Assembly (NCBI RefSeq): GCF_001858325.1
Contig: NZ_MBPP01000014.1
Span: forward strand, 1-64,000
From: Marinobacter sp. AC-23
Lineage (GTDB): Bacteria > Pseudomonadota > Gammaproteobacteria > Pseudomonadales > Oleiphilaceae
Reading direction: 5' to 3'
DNA: 64,000 nt
Shown: positions 37,813 to 47,953 of the stretch, one piece after another
Numbering within the stretch: the stretch's first letter is position 1
How the letters are laid out: the number at the start of each line of letters is the position of its first letter
The notes under the pieces: model-generated
What the model saw: the letters and a program-made list of their open reading frames with translations, nothing else
What the model was told of the DNA's origin: nothing
The model's database searches: none
Position numbers and translations under genes: made by a program

Positions 37813-39497
37813 GGCGGCCCTACCTCGCAAGCAAGCACCAACGCCCAGAATTCCGCAAAGTCATTCACCACAACATCGGGCTTGTCCGGATGCTTGTGGG
37901 TGCCCGGGAATATCCGATTCAGCCAAGGTAAATCCCACTGTGCGCCGTTAAAGAACACGGAAGTCATGCCCGCGCGCTTGGCTGCAATCACATCCGTGGT
38001 GCTGTCACCAACATACCAAACGCTGGGATCAGGGGGATAATCCAGCTTCTGCACTGCCAGCAAGAGCTGATCCGGGTGCGGCTTACGCAATGGTGTATCG
38101 TCGCCACAGACATCCACATCAAACAGTTCCACCCAACCGGTGTCTTCAACGGCAGCCAGTTCGTGTTCGAAAAACTCCCGGTCGCGATTGGTGATCACAC
38201 CCACCTGAATATCTAGCCGCCGCAAGCCCTCCAGTACCGCCCGCACCTTTGCCTCAAAGGCTTTTACTGTGCCGTAGTGATTACGGTAGTGATGATTGAA
38301 CGCCTTGTGTGCAATCTGTTTTGCTTCTTGATCCTCACCGAAGAGCACTTCAAAAATATCCGTGCGCGAGATCTTCCGATCTGCTTTCACCTTGGGGTGA
38401 AGCTTGGCAAACTCACGTACGTAGGCCACCAACCTAGCGTCTTCCGGCGTTTTGCTATCTTCAGGCGTGACCATGCGCTGCATCAACCCGAGGGTGTGGA
38501 AATCCGGGAACATGTCATCCACCGCGTGATACATGGCATCAAGGGTATCCACCAGCGTTGCGTGCCAATCGAACAGGACGACCTCAGGGCGGATGAGCTT
38601 AACCACCGCCGGGTGCCAGTCTGTCTCTATGCGCGGCTCGGGGCGGGCGGGCGAAGGGAAGGGACTGGGACGAACCTCGGCCGGCGCATGCACAAACTTA
38701 TCTGGCTCGGCTCGTTCCATCAGGGCGAGCAAATCCATTAACTCTTCAAAACTGTCCAGCACTGCAAGCGGCGCGTCGCGATGGGAAAACCAGCTGCGGA
38801 TACGATCCAGCTCCCAGCAGGCGCCATTATAGAAAATGCCGGCAACATGAGCATTACTGGCAGTGAGCATGTCTATATAGCTGTCGCCCACATACCAGGC
38901 GCGCGCATCTGCCGAGAGGTTCAGTTTTTCCAGAACCCTGCTGATTACCTGCGGATCTGGTTTGTATTCTGTAACGTCATCGGCGCATACGGTGGCTTCA
39001 AACAAATGCTGCCAACGACCCTCATCAACGGTTTTCAGTTCTTTGTCGAGAAATTCCCGATTTCTGTTGGTGGCAACGGCCAGCCGAATACCCATGGTTT
39101 GCAGCGCGCAGAGATACTCATAAGCTCCCGGCTGGAAAGGTCTAACCTGTCCAAAATAACGCCGATACGCCTGATTGTATGCTTGGTGAGCAATCAGCCG
39201 GGCTTCTTTGTTATCCCCAAAAATCGCGTTGAAAATGTCGGTTCGCGAAACCCGCCGCTCCGCCAGAATACGCGGATGTAAACGCCGAAAAATACGAATG
39301 TAGCGAACCAGCCGCGCATCATCTCCAGTGCGGCACTGCTCCTCAGGCAGAAGCTGATCCACTAACCCAAGCTCTTCCAACTGCGGCAGCATGTCTTCCA
39401 TGGCGCTGAACATGGCATCGTGGGTGTCCACCAAGGTGCCATGCCAATCGAATATCAGCACCGAGGGTGCCGCCAAGTGCCCACTCAAGCGATCCAT
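37809..39497 (-). CDS. Tandem HAD-family hydrolase (two complete domains)
   Basis: This 562-residue protein holds two copies of a haloacid-dehalogenase phosphatase module. Each has the nucleophile motif (LIFDWHGTLVDTHDAM near residue 15; LFDWHATLVDTLDAM near residue 310), a motif II Thr (VATNRNREF; VITNRDREFF) and motif III/IV (YKPDPQ...WYVGDSYIDM; RKPHPDQ...WYVGDSTTDV). The halves share the SRTDIF(N/E)xxFG segment, so this is an internal duplication. Such phosphatases usually act on phosphoglycolate or sugar or nucleotide phosphates; the substrate is unknown. The stop overlaps that of the convergent upstream gene in a TTAA. Confidence 0.85.
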   Translation of the reverse strand: MDRLSGHLAAPSVLIFDWHGTLVDTHDAMFSAMEDMLPQLEELGLVDQLLPEEQCRTGDDARLVRYIRIFRRLHPRILAERRVSRTDIFNAIFGDNKEARLIAHQAYNQAYRRYFGQVRPFQPGAYEYLCALQTMGIRLAVATNRNREFLDKELKTVDEGRWQHLFEATVCADDVTEYKPDPQVISRVLEKLNLSADARAWYVGDSYIDMLTASNAHVAGIFYNGACWELDRIRSWFSHRDAPLAVLDSFEELMDLLALMERAEPDKFVHAPAEVRPSPFPSPARPEPRIETDWHPAVVKLIRPEVVLFDWHATLVDTLDAMYHAVDDMFPDFHTLGLMQRMVTPEDSKTPEDARLVAYVREFAKLHPKVKADRKISRTDIFEVLFGEDQEAKQIAHKAFNHHYRNHYGTVKAFEAKVRAVLEGLRRLDIQVGVITNRDREFFEHELAAVEDTGWVELFDVDVCGDDTPLRKPHPDQLLLAVQKLDYPPDPSVWYVGDSTTDVIAAKRAGMTSVFFNGAQWDLPWLNRIFPGTHKHPDKPDVVVNDFAEFWALVLACEVGPP

Positions 39498-39552
39498 AAT
39501 TCATCCTTCGACGTTTCAGAGGCGTATAAGCTACTCACCAGTTAAAGCCATA

Positions 39553-39569
39553 TTTGTGAAATTCACAAA
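39553..39569. promoter_or_regulatory. Perfect palindrome upstream of the tandem HAD gene
   Basis: TTTGTGAA-A-TTCACAAA is an exact 17-base palindrome, 56 bases upstream of the HAD start. Its TGTGAA/TTCACA core recurs at 42664-42677 before the BCCT gene. It probably binds a dimeric regulator that I cannot name; the spacing is too short for CRP. Confidence 0.5.
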
Positions 39570-39601
39570 GCCGCACCTGCCAGGGATAATTTGCCTATTG
39601 C

Positions 39602-39632
39602 TTGACCTTGTATCAGCTATAGGGTTTTTACT
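39602..39632 (+). promoter_or_regulatory. MerR-type metal promoter/operator of the first CDF gene
   Basis: A -35 TTGACC (39602-39607) and a -10 TTTACT (39627-39632) are separated by 19 bases, the long spacer used by MerR-family promoters. Between them lies the dyad ACCTTGTA-N5-TATAGGGT (39605-39625), of the CadR/PbrR/ZntR type. The CDF start is 36 bases downstream. Confidence 0.75.
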
Positions 39633-39667
39633 GTCGCAAACTTACTTCAATCGTTCAGGGCGCGCTC

Positions 39668-40578
39668 ATGCACAACCACAATCACGGCCAGGGTCACAGC
39701 CACGCGGAGCACTTCGATACCCACAACAAAGCGTTTGCCATTGCGGTTATTCTTAACCTGGGATTTGTGGTTATTGAAGCCGTTTACGGCGTGTTGGCAG
39801 GCTCTCTCGCTCTGCTAGCCGATGCCGGGCACAATCTGAGCGATGTTCTGGGGCTGGCAATGGCCTGGACTGCAAGCTGGCTTGCGAGCCGCAAAGCCAC
39901 GGACCGCAATACCTACGGCCTTAAAAAAACCACCATTTTAGCGGCCCTGTTTAACGCGCTGTTTTTAATTGCCGCCGTTGGCGGTATTGCCTGGGAAGCG
40001 ATTCGCCGGTTCAACGATCCGGCCGACGTGGCGGGGCTAACGGTGATCGTTGTAGCGAGCATAGGTGTGCTGATTAACGGCGTTACCATGCTGCTATTCC
40101 TCAAGGGCCAAAAAGGTGACCTGAATATTCGCGGGGCATTTCTGCACATGGCGGCAGATACCATGGTATCGGTAGGCGTGGTAATTGCGGGGCTGATCAT
40201 TCTGATTACCGATGTCCGCTGGATTGATCCGATGGTCAGCCTGGTCATTGCAGTGGTGATTTTTATCGGCACCTGGCGGCTTCTGAAAGACTCCGTGAGC
40301 CTTGCGGTAGACGCAGTGCCCAAGAGTATCAGCCGGGTGAGGTTCTTGAGAAGCTGCAGGCCCTGCCAGGTGTGGAGTCAGCCCATCATCTGCATATCTG
40401 GGCCCTAAGCACCACAGAAAATGCCCTGACAGTGCACCTTGTAAAGCCGGATTCCGGAGACGACGACCAGGTGATCGAACAGGCCACCCACATGCTGAAC
40501 CACGATTTCAATATCCAGCATGTAACCATTCAGTGGGAACGGACCGTGGCCTGTTGCCCCAACGCTTCGGGGTGCTAA
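39668..40578 (+). CDS. Cation diffusion facilitator (Zn/Cd efflux), frameshifted
   Basis: This is a CDF transporter with a histidine-rich N-terminus (MHNHNHGQGHSHAEHFDTHN), six membrane segments, the metal-site helix LLADAGHNLSDVLGL and its second-half partner LHMAADTMVSVGVV. The frame is lost at about 40336 (ISRVRFL); the next frame continues with EVLEKLQALPGVESAHHLHI and the cytoplasmic C-terminal domain, ending in a cysteine tail (CCPNASGC). One added G gives 303 residues. A MerR-type operator precedes it, and a CadR/PbrR-like regulator lies about 3 kb downstream. It probably exports Zn, Cd or Pb. Confidence 0.88.
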
Positions 40579-40601
40579 GAGCCTGCCAAAGCCTGCGCCA
40601 G

Positions 40602-41060
40602 TTAGGCATTGTCTTCCGTTTCTTCCGGCGCTTTAACCAGGGATGGCAAGATAAGTACCGCACAGCAGGCGTTAACCGCCACATACTCCACCGTAGCCCG
40701 GCGCATTGGCCAGCGGCTACTGGCGCCCTTGGACACCAAAACTACCAGATCCGCACCGATATTCGCGGCCAGAGCCACCAACTTTTCACCTGGCGTGCCG
40801 GCTATAACGTGCAGACTGGCGCTGTGCTTCATGGGCAGGTATTTGCGGGCCAGCAGGCTCAGGCTTTCCCGCACCTGGCTCTCCCGATCCTCCGGAGTGT
40901 CTTCGGTAACGTGGGGAAAGAAGCCAGCACCGCCCGGGTTGAATATCGTAGCCAAGTGCAGCTCGCTATCTTCACCTATTAACCTTACGCTTTCCTCCAG
41001 CGCTCGCTTACCCTCGCCATCGTCTTCGTAATCTATGGCTAACAGTATTTTACGGTACAT
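40602..41060 (-). CDS. UspA-family universal stress protein
   Basis: The protein has 152 residues starting at MYRKILLAIDYEDDGEG, with GAGGAGGGG upstream; the longer frame to 41123 is rejected. A single Usp domain is seen, with the ATP-binding-type region near the C-terminus degenerate: VVLVSKGASSRWPMRRATVEYV replaces the usual G-x2-G-x9-G-S/T. It overlaps the end of the BCCT transporter gene by 11 bases and is probably cotranscribed with it. Usp proteins fused or linked to transporters often modulate them (family knowledge). Confidence 0.82.
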   Translation of the reverse strand: MYRKILLAIDYEDDGEGKRALEESVRLIGEDSELHLATIFNPGGAGFFPHVTEDTPEDRESQVRESLSLLARKYLPMKHSASLHVIAGTPGEKLVALAANIGADLVVLVSKGASSRWPMRRATVEYVAVNACCAVLILPSLVKAPEETEDNA

Positions 41061-42651
41061 TTTGCCCCTCCTCTTTCTGCACAGCAGTGCCCTCCACCTC
41101 TGGAAAAACACGCCCCTGCACAAGTTCGTTCACGGAATAACCTCGATGGTCGGCTCTCAAAGCCCGGAATAGCGACACCGCCATAAAAATAAGCAACACA
41201 CAGAACGGGAGACCAAGCGAGGTAATGACGTTCTGTAGTGCATCCAGCCCACCGGCCAAAAGCAGGGTTGCAGCAATCACGCCCTGAGCAGCCGCCCAGA
41301 AAATCCTCTGCCGCACCAGCGACGGCTGATCCTCCCTGCGCGTGAGCATATCGATCACCAAAGACGCAGAATCCGACGAGGTTGTGAAGAAGATAACGAT
41401 AATAATGATGCTCAGTAACGAGGACACCTCTGCCAACGGGAGGGCTTGAAGAAAGGCGAAAATGGCCACAGAAGGGTCTTGCTGCACCTGTTCGGCCAGC
41501 CCCACCTGCCCGCTCATCTCAACGTTGATGGCGGAGAGCCCAAACACGCCAAACCAAACCAGAGTGAACGCCGTTGGCGCAAACAGCACGCCGGCCACAA
41601 ACTCTCGAATAGTGCGGCCCCGGGAAATTCGGGCAATAAAAATACCCACATAAGGCGCCCAGGTAATGGTCCAGGCCCAGTAAAACAGTGTCCACTGCCG
41701 CTGCCAGTCCGACTCGGTATACGTTTGAGTCCAGAACGCCAGCCAAGGCAAAGCATCAAAATAGTCACCAACGCTCTGCACCATCCCCTCGGCGATGAAC
41801 ACGGTGGGCCCCAGCACCAACACAAACAGAACCAGCAGTAATGCCAGCACAATATTGATCTGGGATAAACGGCGCACGCCCTTGTCCAGCCCCAACGCCA
41901 CAGATGTGGCCGCGATACTGGTGATCACCGTAATCAAAAGAACCTGAACCCAGCCGGTTGATGGCACTCCAAACAGATAGGTCAGGCCACTGTTCAGCTG
42001 CAAGGTGCCAAGCCCAAGGGAGGTGGCCACACCAAACAGCGTACCCAGCACCGCAATCACATCCACAGTCCAGCCCAAAGGCCCGTATATACGATCGCCA
42101 AGCAGCGGGTAGAACAAGCTGCTGATACGCATGGGCAGATTGTGCCGGTAGGCAAAGTAGGCAATCGCCAGCCCCGGCATGGCAAATATCGTCCAGGTGT
42201 GCAGGCCAAAGTGATACAGGGCTATGGTCATGGCATCACTGGCGGCGCGGTCGCTGCCGGCAATGACACCGTCGAACGGTGGGTTGGCAAAGTGGGACAC
42301 AGGCTCGGCCACGCCCCAGAACATCAAGATGGTGCCAATGCCCGCAGCAAACAGCATGGTGAACCAGGTGAGGTTGGAATAATCCGGCCGGGAATCATCA
42401 GCGCCCAGGCGAATGGTGCCATACCGGCTCACCGCCAGCCCTAGCAGGAACAGCAAAAGCGAGGTAACAGAGAGTATGTAGAACCAACCAAGGTTTTGCG
42501 CAACCCAGCCAGTCAGAGCGCCGAAAATATCCGAAACGGCCTGATCAAAAGGTATGGCAAGCGCAACAAACAACGCAGCCACCCCTGCGGATGTAAAAAA
42601 CACACCCGGTATTGTCTGCAGTCCAAGCAAGCGTTGCAGCCGCTCCAGCAA
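41050..42651 (-). CDS. BCCT-family transporter (betaine/choline/carnitine type)
   Basis: This is a 533-residue protein with about 12 membrane segments. The start is a TTG (42651) preceded by GGGAGG. The BCCT signature appears as FYWAWTITWAPYVGIFIARISRGRTIRE (split here: FYWAWTITWAPYVG, then IARISRGRTIRE) near residue 320. The Trp/Gly-rich substrate helix is present. Such transporters import compatible solutes with Na+ or H+, fitting a marine host. The C-terminal tail (FPEVEGTAVQKEEGQNVP) is short. A UspA gene follows with overlap. Confidence 0.9.
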   Translation of the reverse strand: MLERLQRLLGLQTIPGVFFTSAGVAALFVALAIPFDQAVSDIFGALTGWVAQNLGWFYILSVTSLLLFLLGLAVSRYGTIRLGADDSRPDYSNLTWFTMLFAAGIGTILMFWGVAEPVSHFANPPFDGVIAGSDRAASDAMTIALYHFGLHTWTIFAMPGLAIAYFAYRHNLPMRISSLFYPLLGDRIYGPLGWTVDVIAVLGTLFGVATSLGLGTLQLNSGLTYLFGVPSTGWVQVLLITVITSIAATSVALGLDKGVRRLSQINIVLALLLVLFVLVLGPTVFIAEGMVQSVGDYFDALPWLAFWTQTYTESDWQRQWTLFYWAWTITWAPYVGIFIARISRGRTIREFVAGVLFAPTAFTLVWFGVFGLSAINVEMSGQVGLAEQVQQDPSVAIFAFLQALPLAEVSSLLSIIIIVIFFTTSSDSASLVIDMLTRREDQPSLVRQRIFWAAAQGVIAATLLLAGGLDALQNVITSLGLPFCVLLIFMAVSLFRALRADHRGYSVNELVQGRVFPEVEGTAVQKEEGQNVP

Positions 42652-42663
42652 GATAAGCCTCCC

Positions 42664-42677
42664 TGTGAAAGTTCACA
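42664..42677. promoter_or_regulatory. Palindrome directly upstream of the BCCT gene
   Basis: TGTGAA-AG-TTCACA is an exact 14-base palindrome ending 13 bases before the BCCT start and just ahead of its ribosome-binding site. It shares the half-site with 39553-39569 but has a two-base instead of one-base centre. Confidence 0.45.
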
Positions 42678-42762
42678 AATGATAGGGTGATCTTCTACCA
42701 TAACCAAAATGGCCTCGCCCCGACACGAGCCAAGTCAATAATAATCAGGAAGCGCATATACG

Positions 42763-43227
42763 ATGAAAATTGGTGAGATATCCAAACACTCATCCGTTAA
42801 CGTGGAAACCATCCGGTACTACGAAAAAATCGGCTTACTGGCTAGCCCGGATAGGGATGCCAGTGGTTACAGGGCCTATCGCACCGCACACCTGGAACGC
42901 CTTTTGTTTATCAAGCGCTGCCGTAATCTTGATATGGCGCAGGACGAGATCCGCGAGCTGATCCGGCTTTCCGAAAACCCTGAAGCAGACTGTCACGAAG
43001 TGGATGCACTGCTGGCCAACCACCTGAGCCATGTGCGCGACCGTTTACAAGAACTCTCCAACCTCGAAAAAACTCTGCAGCAACTGCAAAAAGCCTGCTC
43101 AGATGCAGGCACCGTTCAGGAGTGCGGTATTTTGGGAGGGCTTAGCTCCGAGTTGGAAACTCCACACAATGATCGCGGCGATCACCAGAACCACGTACCG
43201 GGAACCCACAGGCCGGGCAAAAGTTAA
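42763..43227 (+). CDS. MerR-family Cd/Pb-responsive regulator (CadR/PbrR type)
   Basis: This 154-residue protein has the MerR N-terminal helix-turn-helix (MKIGEISKHSSVNVETIRYY, then GYRAYRTAHLERLLFIKRCR) and a dimerisation helix. Cysteines near positions 77 (DCHEVDALL), 111 (KACSDAG) and 119 (QECGIL) fit the three-Cys metal site of CadR/PbrR. It should distort the 19-base-spacer promoters found before both CDF genes. It lies directly upstream of the second CDF gene on the same strand. Confidence 0.88.
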   Translation: MKIGEISKHSSVNVETIRYYEKIGLLASPDRDASGYRAYRTAHLERLLFIKRCRNLDMAQDEIRELIRLSENPEADCHEVDALLANHLSHVRDRLQELSNLEKTLQQLQKACSDAGTVQECGILGGLSSELETPHNDRGDHQNHVPGTHRPGKS

Positions 43228-43253
43228 AAGCACGAAAAACTGCTCGCCTGGTG

Positions 43254-43284
43254 TTGACTCTGTAGCAGCTACAGGGCTTTCAAT
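43254..43284 (+). promoter_or_regulatory. MerR-type metal promoter/operator of the second CDF gene
   Basis: A -35 TTGACT (43254-43259) and a -10 TTCAAT (43279-43284) are 19 bases apart. The dyad CTCTGTAG-CAG-CTACAGGG lies between them (43258-43276), a closer match to the CadR/PbrR operator than the site before the first CDF gene. Confidence 0.8.
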
Positions 43285-43311
43285 ACTACCCTACCTATAT
43301 AGGAGGTGTTT

Positions 43312-43959
43312 ATGGCATGCAGTTGCTCTGGACCTGAACTGAAGTCCCCAGCCCCGGGCTTTCGCCGCGCGCTCTGGATTGCACTGTGGGTAAATCTGGC
43401 GATGTTTTTTGTGGAAGGTGTTGCCAGCTTGCAGTCTGGCTCTGTTTCTTTGATGGCAGATGCCATCGACTTCTTTGGCGACAGTGCCAACTACATTCTG
43501 TCACTGTCGGTGCTAACCATGGGCATGCTCTGGCGCGGCCGCGCGGCTATGGTCAAAGGCATAACCATGGCCGCATTCGGCACGGTTGTCTGGGTGCGTG
43601 CACTTTGGGTAATGCAGCAAGGAACCACCCCGGAACCCTTTACTATGGGTACCGTTGGCCTGCTGGCTCTGATTGCCAACGTGTGTGTCGCGTTTATACT
43701 TTTCCGCTTTAGGGACGGCGACTCTGATATGCGCTCGGTATGGCTATGCAGCCGGAATGACGCCATCAGCAATCTGGCTGTCATGGCCGCTGCACTCGGC
43801 GTGTTTGGCACCGCCAGCGCCTGGCCTGACCTGGTCGTCGCTGCCATTATGGGCACCTTGGCGATAACCGCCGGAGTCAGCGTGATGCGTCATGCCCGCG
43901 CCGATATTGCGGAGGCTGGCCGCCATACTAGAACGCCAGTGAAATCATCACCGGGATAA
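43312..43959 (+). CDS. Cation-efflux family membrane protein (CDF-like, short)
   Basis: The protein has 215 residues starting at the ATG at 43312 (MACSCSGPELKSP) with AGGAGG upstream. It has six predicted membrane segments. The first metal-site helix SLMADAIDFFGDSANYIL and its counterpart WLCSRNDAISNLAVM are visible, but the cytoplasmic C-terminal domain of classical CDF proteins is missing. An N-terminal C-S-C could bind metal. It is controlled by a MerR-type operator and follows the regulator gene. It overlaps the end of the convergent AEC gene by 32 bases. Confidence 0.8.
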   Translation: MACSCSGPELKSPAPGFRRALWIALWVNLAMFFVEGVASLQSGSVSLMADAIDFFGDSANYILSLSVLTMGMLWRGRAAMVKGITMAAFGTVVWVRALWVMQQGTTPEPFTMGTVGLLALIANVCVAFILFRFRDGDSDMRSVWLCSRNDAISNLAVMAAALGVFGTASAWPDLVVAAIMGTLAITAGVSVMRHARADIAEAGRHTRTPVKSSPG

Positions 43960-44895
43960 ACACCAACGCAAAGAGCGTGGACAGCATAACCGTACCTGCG
44001 GCCTGCCGGGGAGAGGTGTCCAACAACGTTGCGATAACCACGGTGTTGGCTGCAATAGGGGTAATGGAAATCAGAAAGATGGCTTTGTGCACTGCCGGAT
44101 CGTAAATGCCCAGCACCTGTGAATCCAGCCACCAGAATGCCGTCGCAAGCAGCGGCCAAGCCACAAACTTGCCAAAAAATGCCATGGCGGTAAACCGCAG
44201 GTTGCCCACCAACCCCCGAAAACTGCTAATGCTCATGCCAATGATCATCATGCCCAGAATGCTGTAGGCACCGCGCAGATTGTCAAAAAGCGGCATAAAC
44301 ACGTCCGGAATGCCGATGCCTGAAAGGTTGAGCGCTACGGCGGCCAAAAATGCGTAAACCGAGGGCAATTTAGCGACCCGCCATAACGACTCTTTCAGAT
44401 CATGCCGGCCCCGTGCGGCAAGATAAAACCCCACCGAGCTTTCAAACAGGGTAACGCCCAGCATGCAGACAATATAGATCGCCAGCCCTTCTTCCCCAAA
44501 CAGCAGCAACGCCACCGGCACCCCAAAATAGCCTGTATTACCCGACCCAACACACAACGGAATAATGCTGGCACTGCCATCCGTGAGCACTCGCCTCGCC
44601 AACCGGAACTGCACAATTGCAAGCAGGATGAAAATCCGAACACCAAAAACGGCAGGAAGATCACTTCCGGTGAAAGCGGTGCTGCCATGACACCGGAAAA
44701 CACCACCGAAGGCGTAACAATGTAGAGCATGATGCCCGCAATGTGTTTGCCGCTGGCCTCCAGATAGCGGCCCGCAAACCAGCCAAGAGCAACCGTGACA
44801 TAAAGCGGAATCAGTTTGAAAAACAACGCCAGCGCTGCGGCCATGATGGCTCCGGGCATCCGAGTTCGGGAAAAATAAGCCGAGAAGTCTAGCAT
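43928..44895 (-). CDS. AEC-family (auxin efflux carrier type) transporter, frameshifted
   Basis: This is an integral membrane protein with about ten segments. It starts at MLDFSAYFSRTRMPGAIMAA (ATG at 44895, GGAGTGG upstream). The first frame is good to about LPFLVFGF, and the rest is read from ILLAIVQFRLARR in the frame ending at 43928, so one T is missing in the T-run at 44631-44634. Corrected length is 322 residues, usual for AEC permeases. The N-terminal part of the long frame beginning at 44926 is an out-of-frame artefact. Bacterial AEC proteins are linked to malonate or other carboxylate transport; the substrate is unknown. Confidence 0.82.
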
Positions 44896-44947
44896 CTACC
44901 ACTCCAGAGGTAACTCCCCGGCGCAATAGTGTGATTTCTTCAAATGA

Positions 44948-44987
44948 TTGATAATCGTCAACAGTATCTTTAATACATGTTTATATC
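44948..44987 (+). promoter_or_regulatory. DNR box and -10 element of norCB
   Basis: TTGATAATCGTCAA (44948-44961) matches TTGAT-N4-RTCAA perfectly. A -10 TATATC lies at 44982-44987, placing the box at about -41.5. The norC start is 72 bases downstream. Control by the dnr-type regulator in response to NO is expected. Confidence 0.85.
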
Positions 44988-45033
44988 CTAGTGCGGCAGT
45001 CAAGTATTCCACAACGACCAAGGAGAGAGATCA

Positions 45034-46912
<1,879 letters not shown>

Positions 46913-46974
46913 ACCCACCACCCGTTAACCCTTGGGGCCGGAGCACATTTCCGGCCCTGCCTATCTGGAGCCCA

Positions 46975-47936
46975 GTGGTGACCGTGCAGCAAACAAACCC
47001 CAAGGACACTCTCCAGAGCAAGCGGCTGATCACTCGCGCCGCTTTCTTTGGTTTGTTCCTGCTTGCGCCGGTTCTGAATATTTTTCGCTATGACTTAACG
47101 GAAACCCGGTTTGTACTGCTCGGGTTTCCGCTTTCGTTCAACCTGAATCTCGACTGGGTGGTGCAAAGTTCCCCGATGGACGTCGCCAGCCAGGTTTTGC
47201 TGTGGTTTATTCTGCCCATTCTGGTGCTTGTTCCCCTTGTATTGTGGGTTGCCTGGAAGTGGGGGCGAATGTATTGCGGCTGGCTATGCCCGCACTTCTC
47301 CGTGGTGGAGTCCATCAACACTTGATGACACGCATTACGGGTCGCCCGACACTCTGGGAAGCCCTAAAAAAAGGCCGGCGCGGTAAGACCATACACTGGG
47401 CCGGTTTATCTCTGGTGTGCACCTTGATCGGTTTTTCCTGGGCCCTGGCTTTGCTCTCGTACCTACTGCCACCCATTCCGCTATATACGGATTTGATTAC
47501 GGGCAATTTGGGCTTTTATTCGAGCATTTTTCTGGCCATAGCAACCACGGTTTTCACGCTGGACTTTCTGTTTGCCCGGCACCTTTTCTGCAAATACGGC
47601 TGCGCCTTCGGCGTGGTGCAAAGCATTGCCTGGATGACCCATGGCCGTGGGCAGCTCGTCACCTTTGATACCACCCGCGCAGCGGCCTGCCGCGACTGCA
47701 CAAAAGCCTGCGATGCCGCCTGCCCCATGCGGCTGCCAACCCGCAGTCACAAGCGTGCGAAGTTCTCCTGCACCCAATGTCTGCAATGCGTGAGCGCTTG
47801 CCGTGAGGTGCAAAAAGACAACCCACAAGGCAGTCTGCTGCACTGGCAACCCGGCGAACCCAGCCGGCAGACTGTTCTGATTCCCATGCACCAACGTGAT
47901 AGCGAGTCCGCCAAGCAACGGCTTAACAGCGCTTGA
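46975..47936 (+). CDS. NosR/NapH/CcoG-like Fe-S membrane protein of the nor operon, frameshifted
   Basis: The start is a GTG at 46975 (GGAG upstream). The protein has about four membrane segments with the motifs CGWLCPHFSVVESIN and CKYGCAFGVVQ, then C-terminal clusters CRDCTKACDAACPM and CTQCLQCVSACREVQ. The frame is lost near 47319, right after VVESIN, and resumes as LMTRITGRPTLWEALKKGR; one extra base gives 320 residues. Polyferredoxins of this kind move electrons or assist cofactor assembly. The gene sits between norB and norD, so a link to NO reductase is likely, but no standard nor name applies. Confidence 0.82.
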
Positions 47937-47953
47937 GATGAGAGGAACCTGAA

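Noticed and set aside
44896..44926. Start of the AEC transporter at 44926
   Set aside because: That frame is out of register before the missing base; the true N-terminus is the membrane-type frame starting at 44895.
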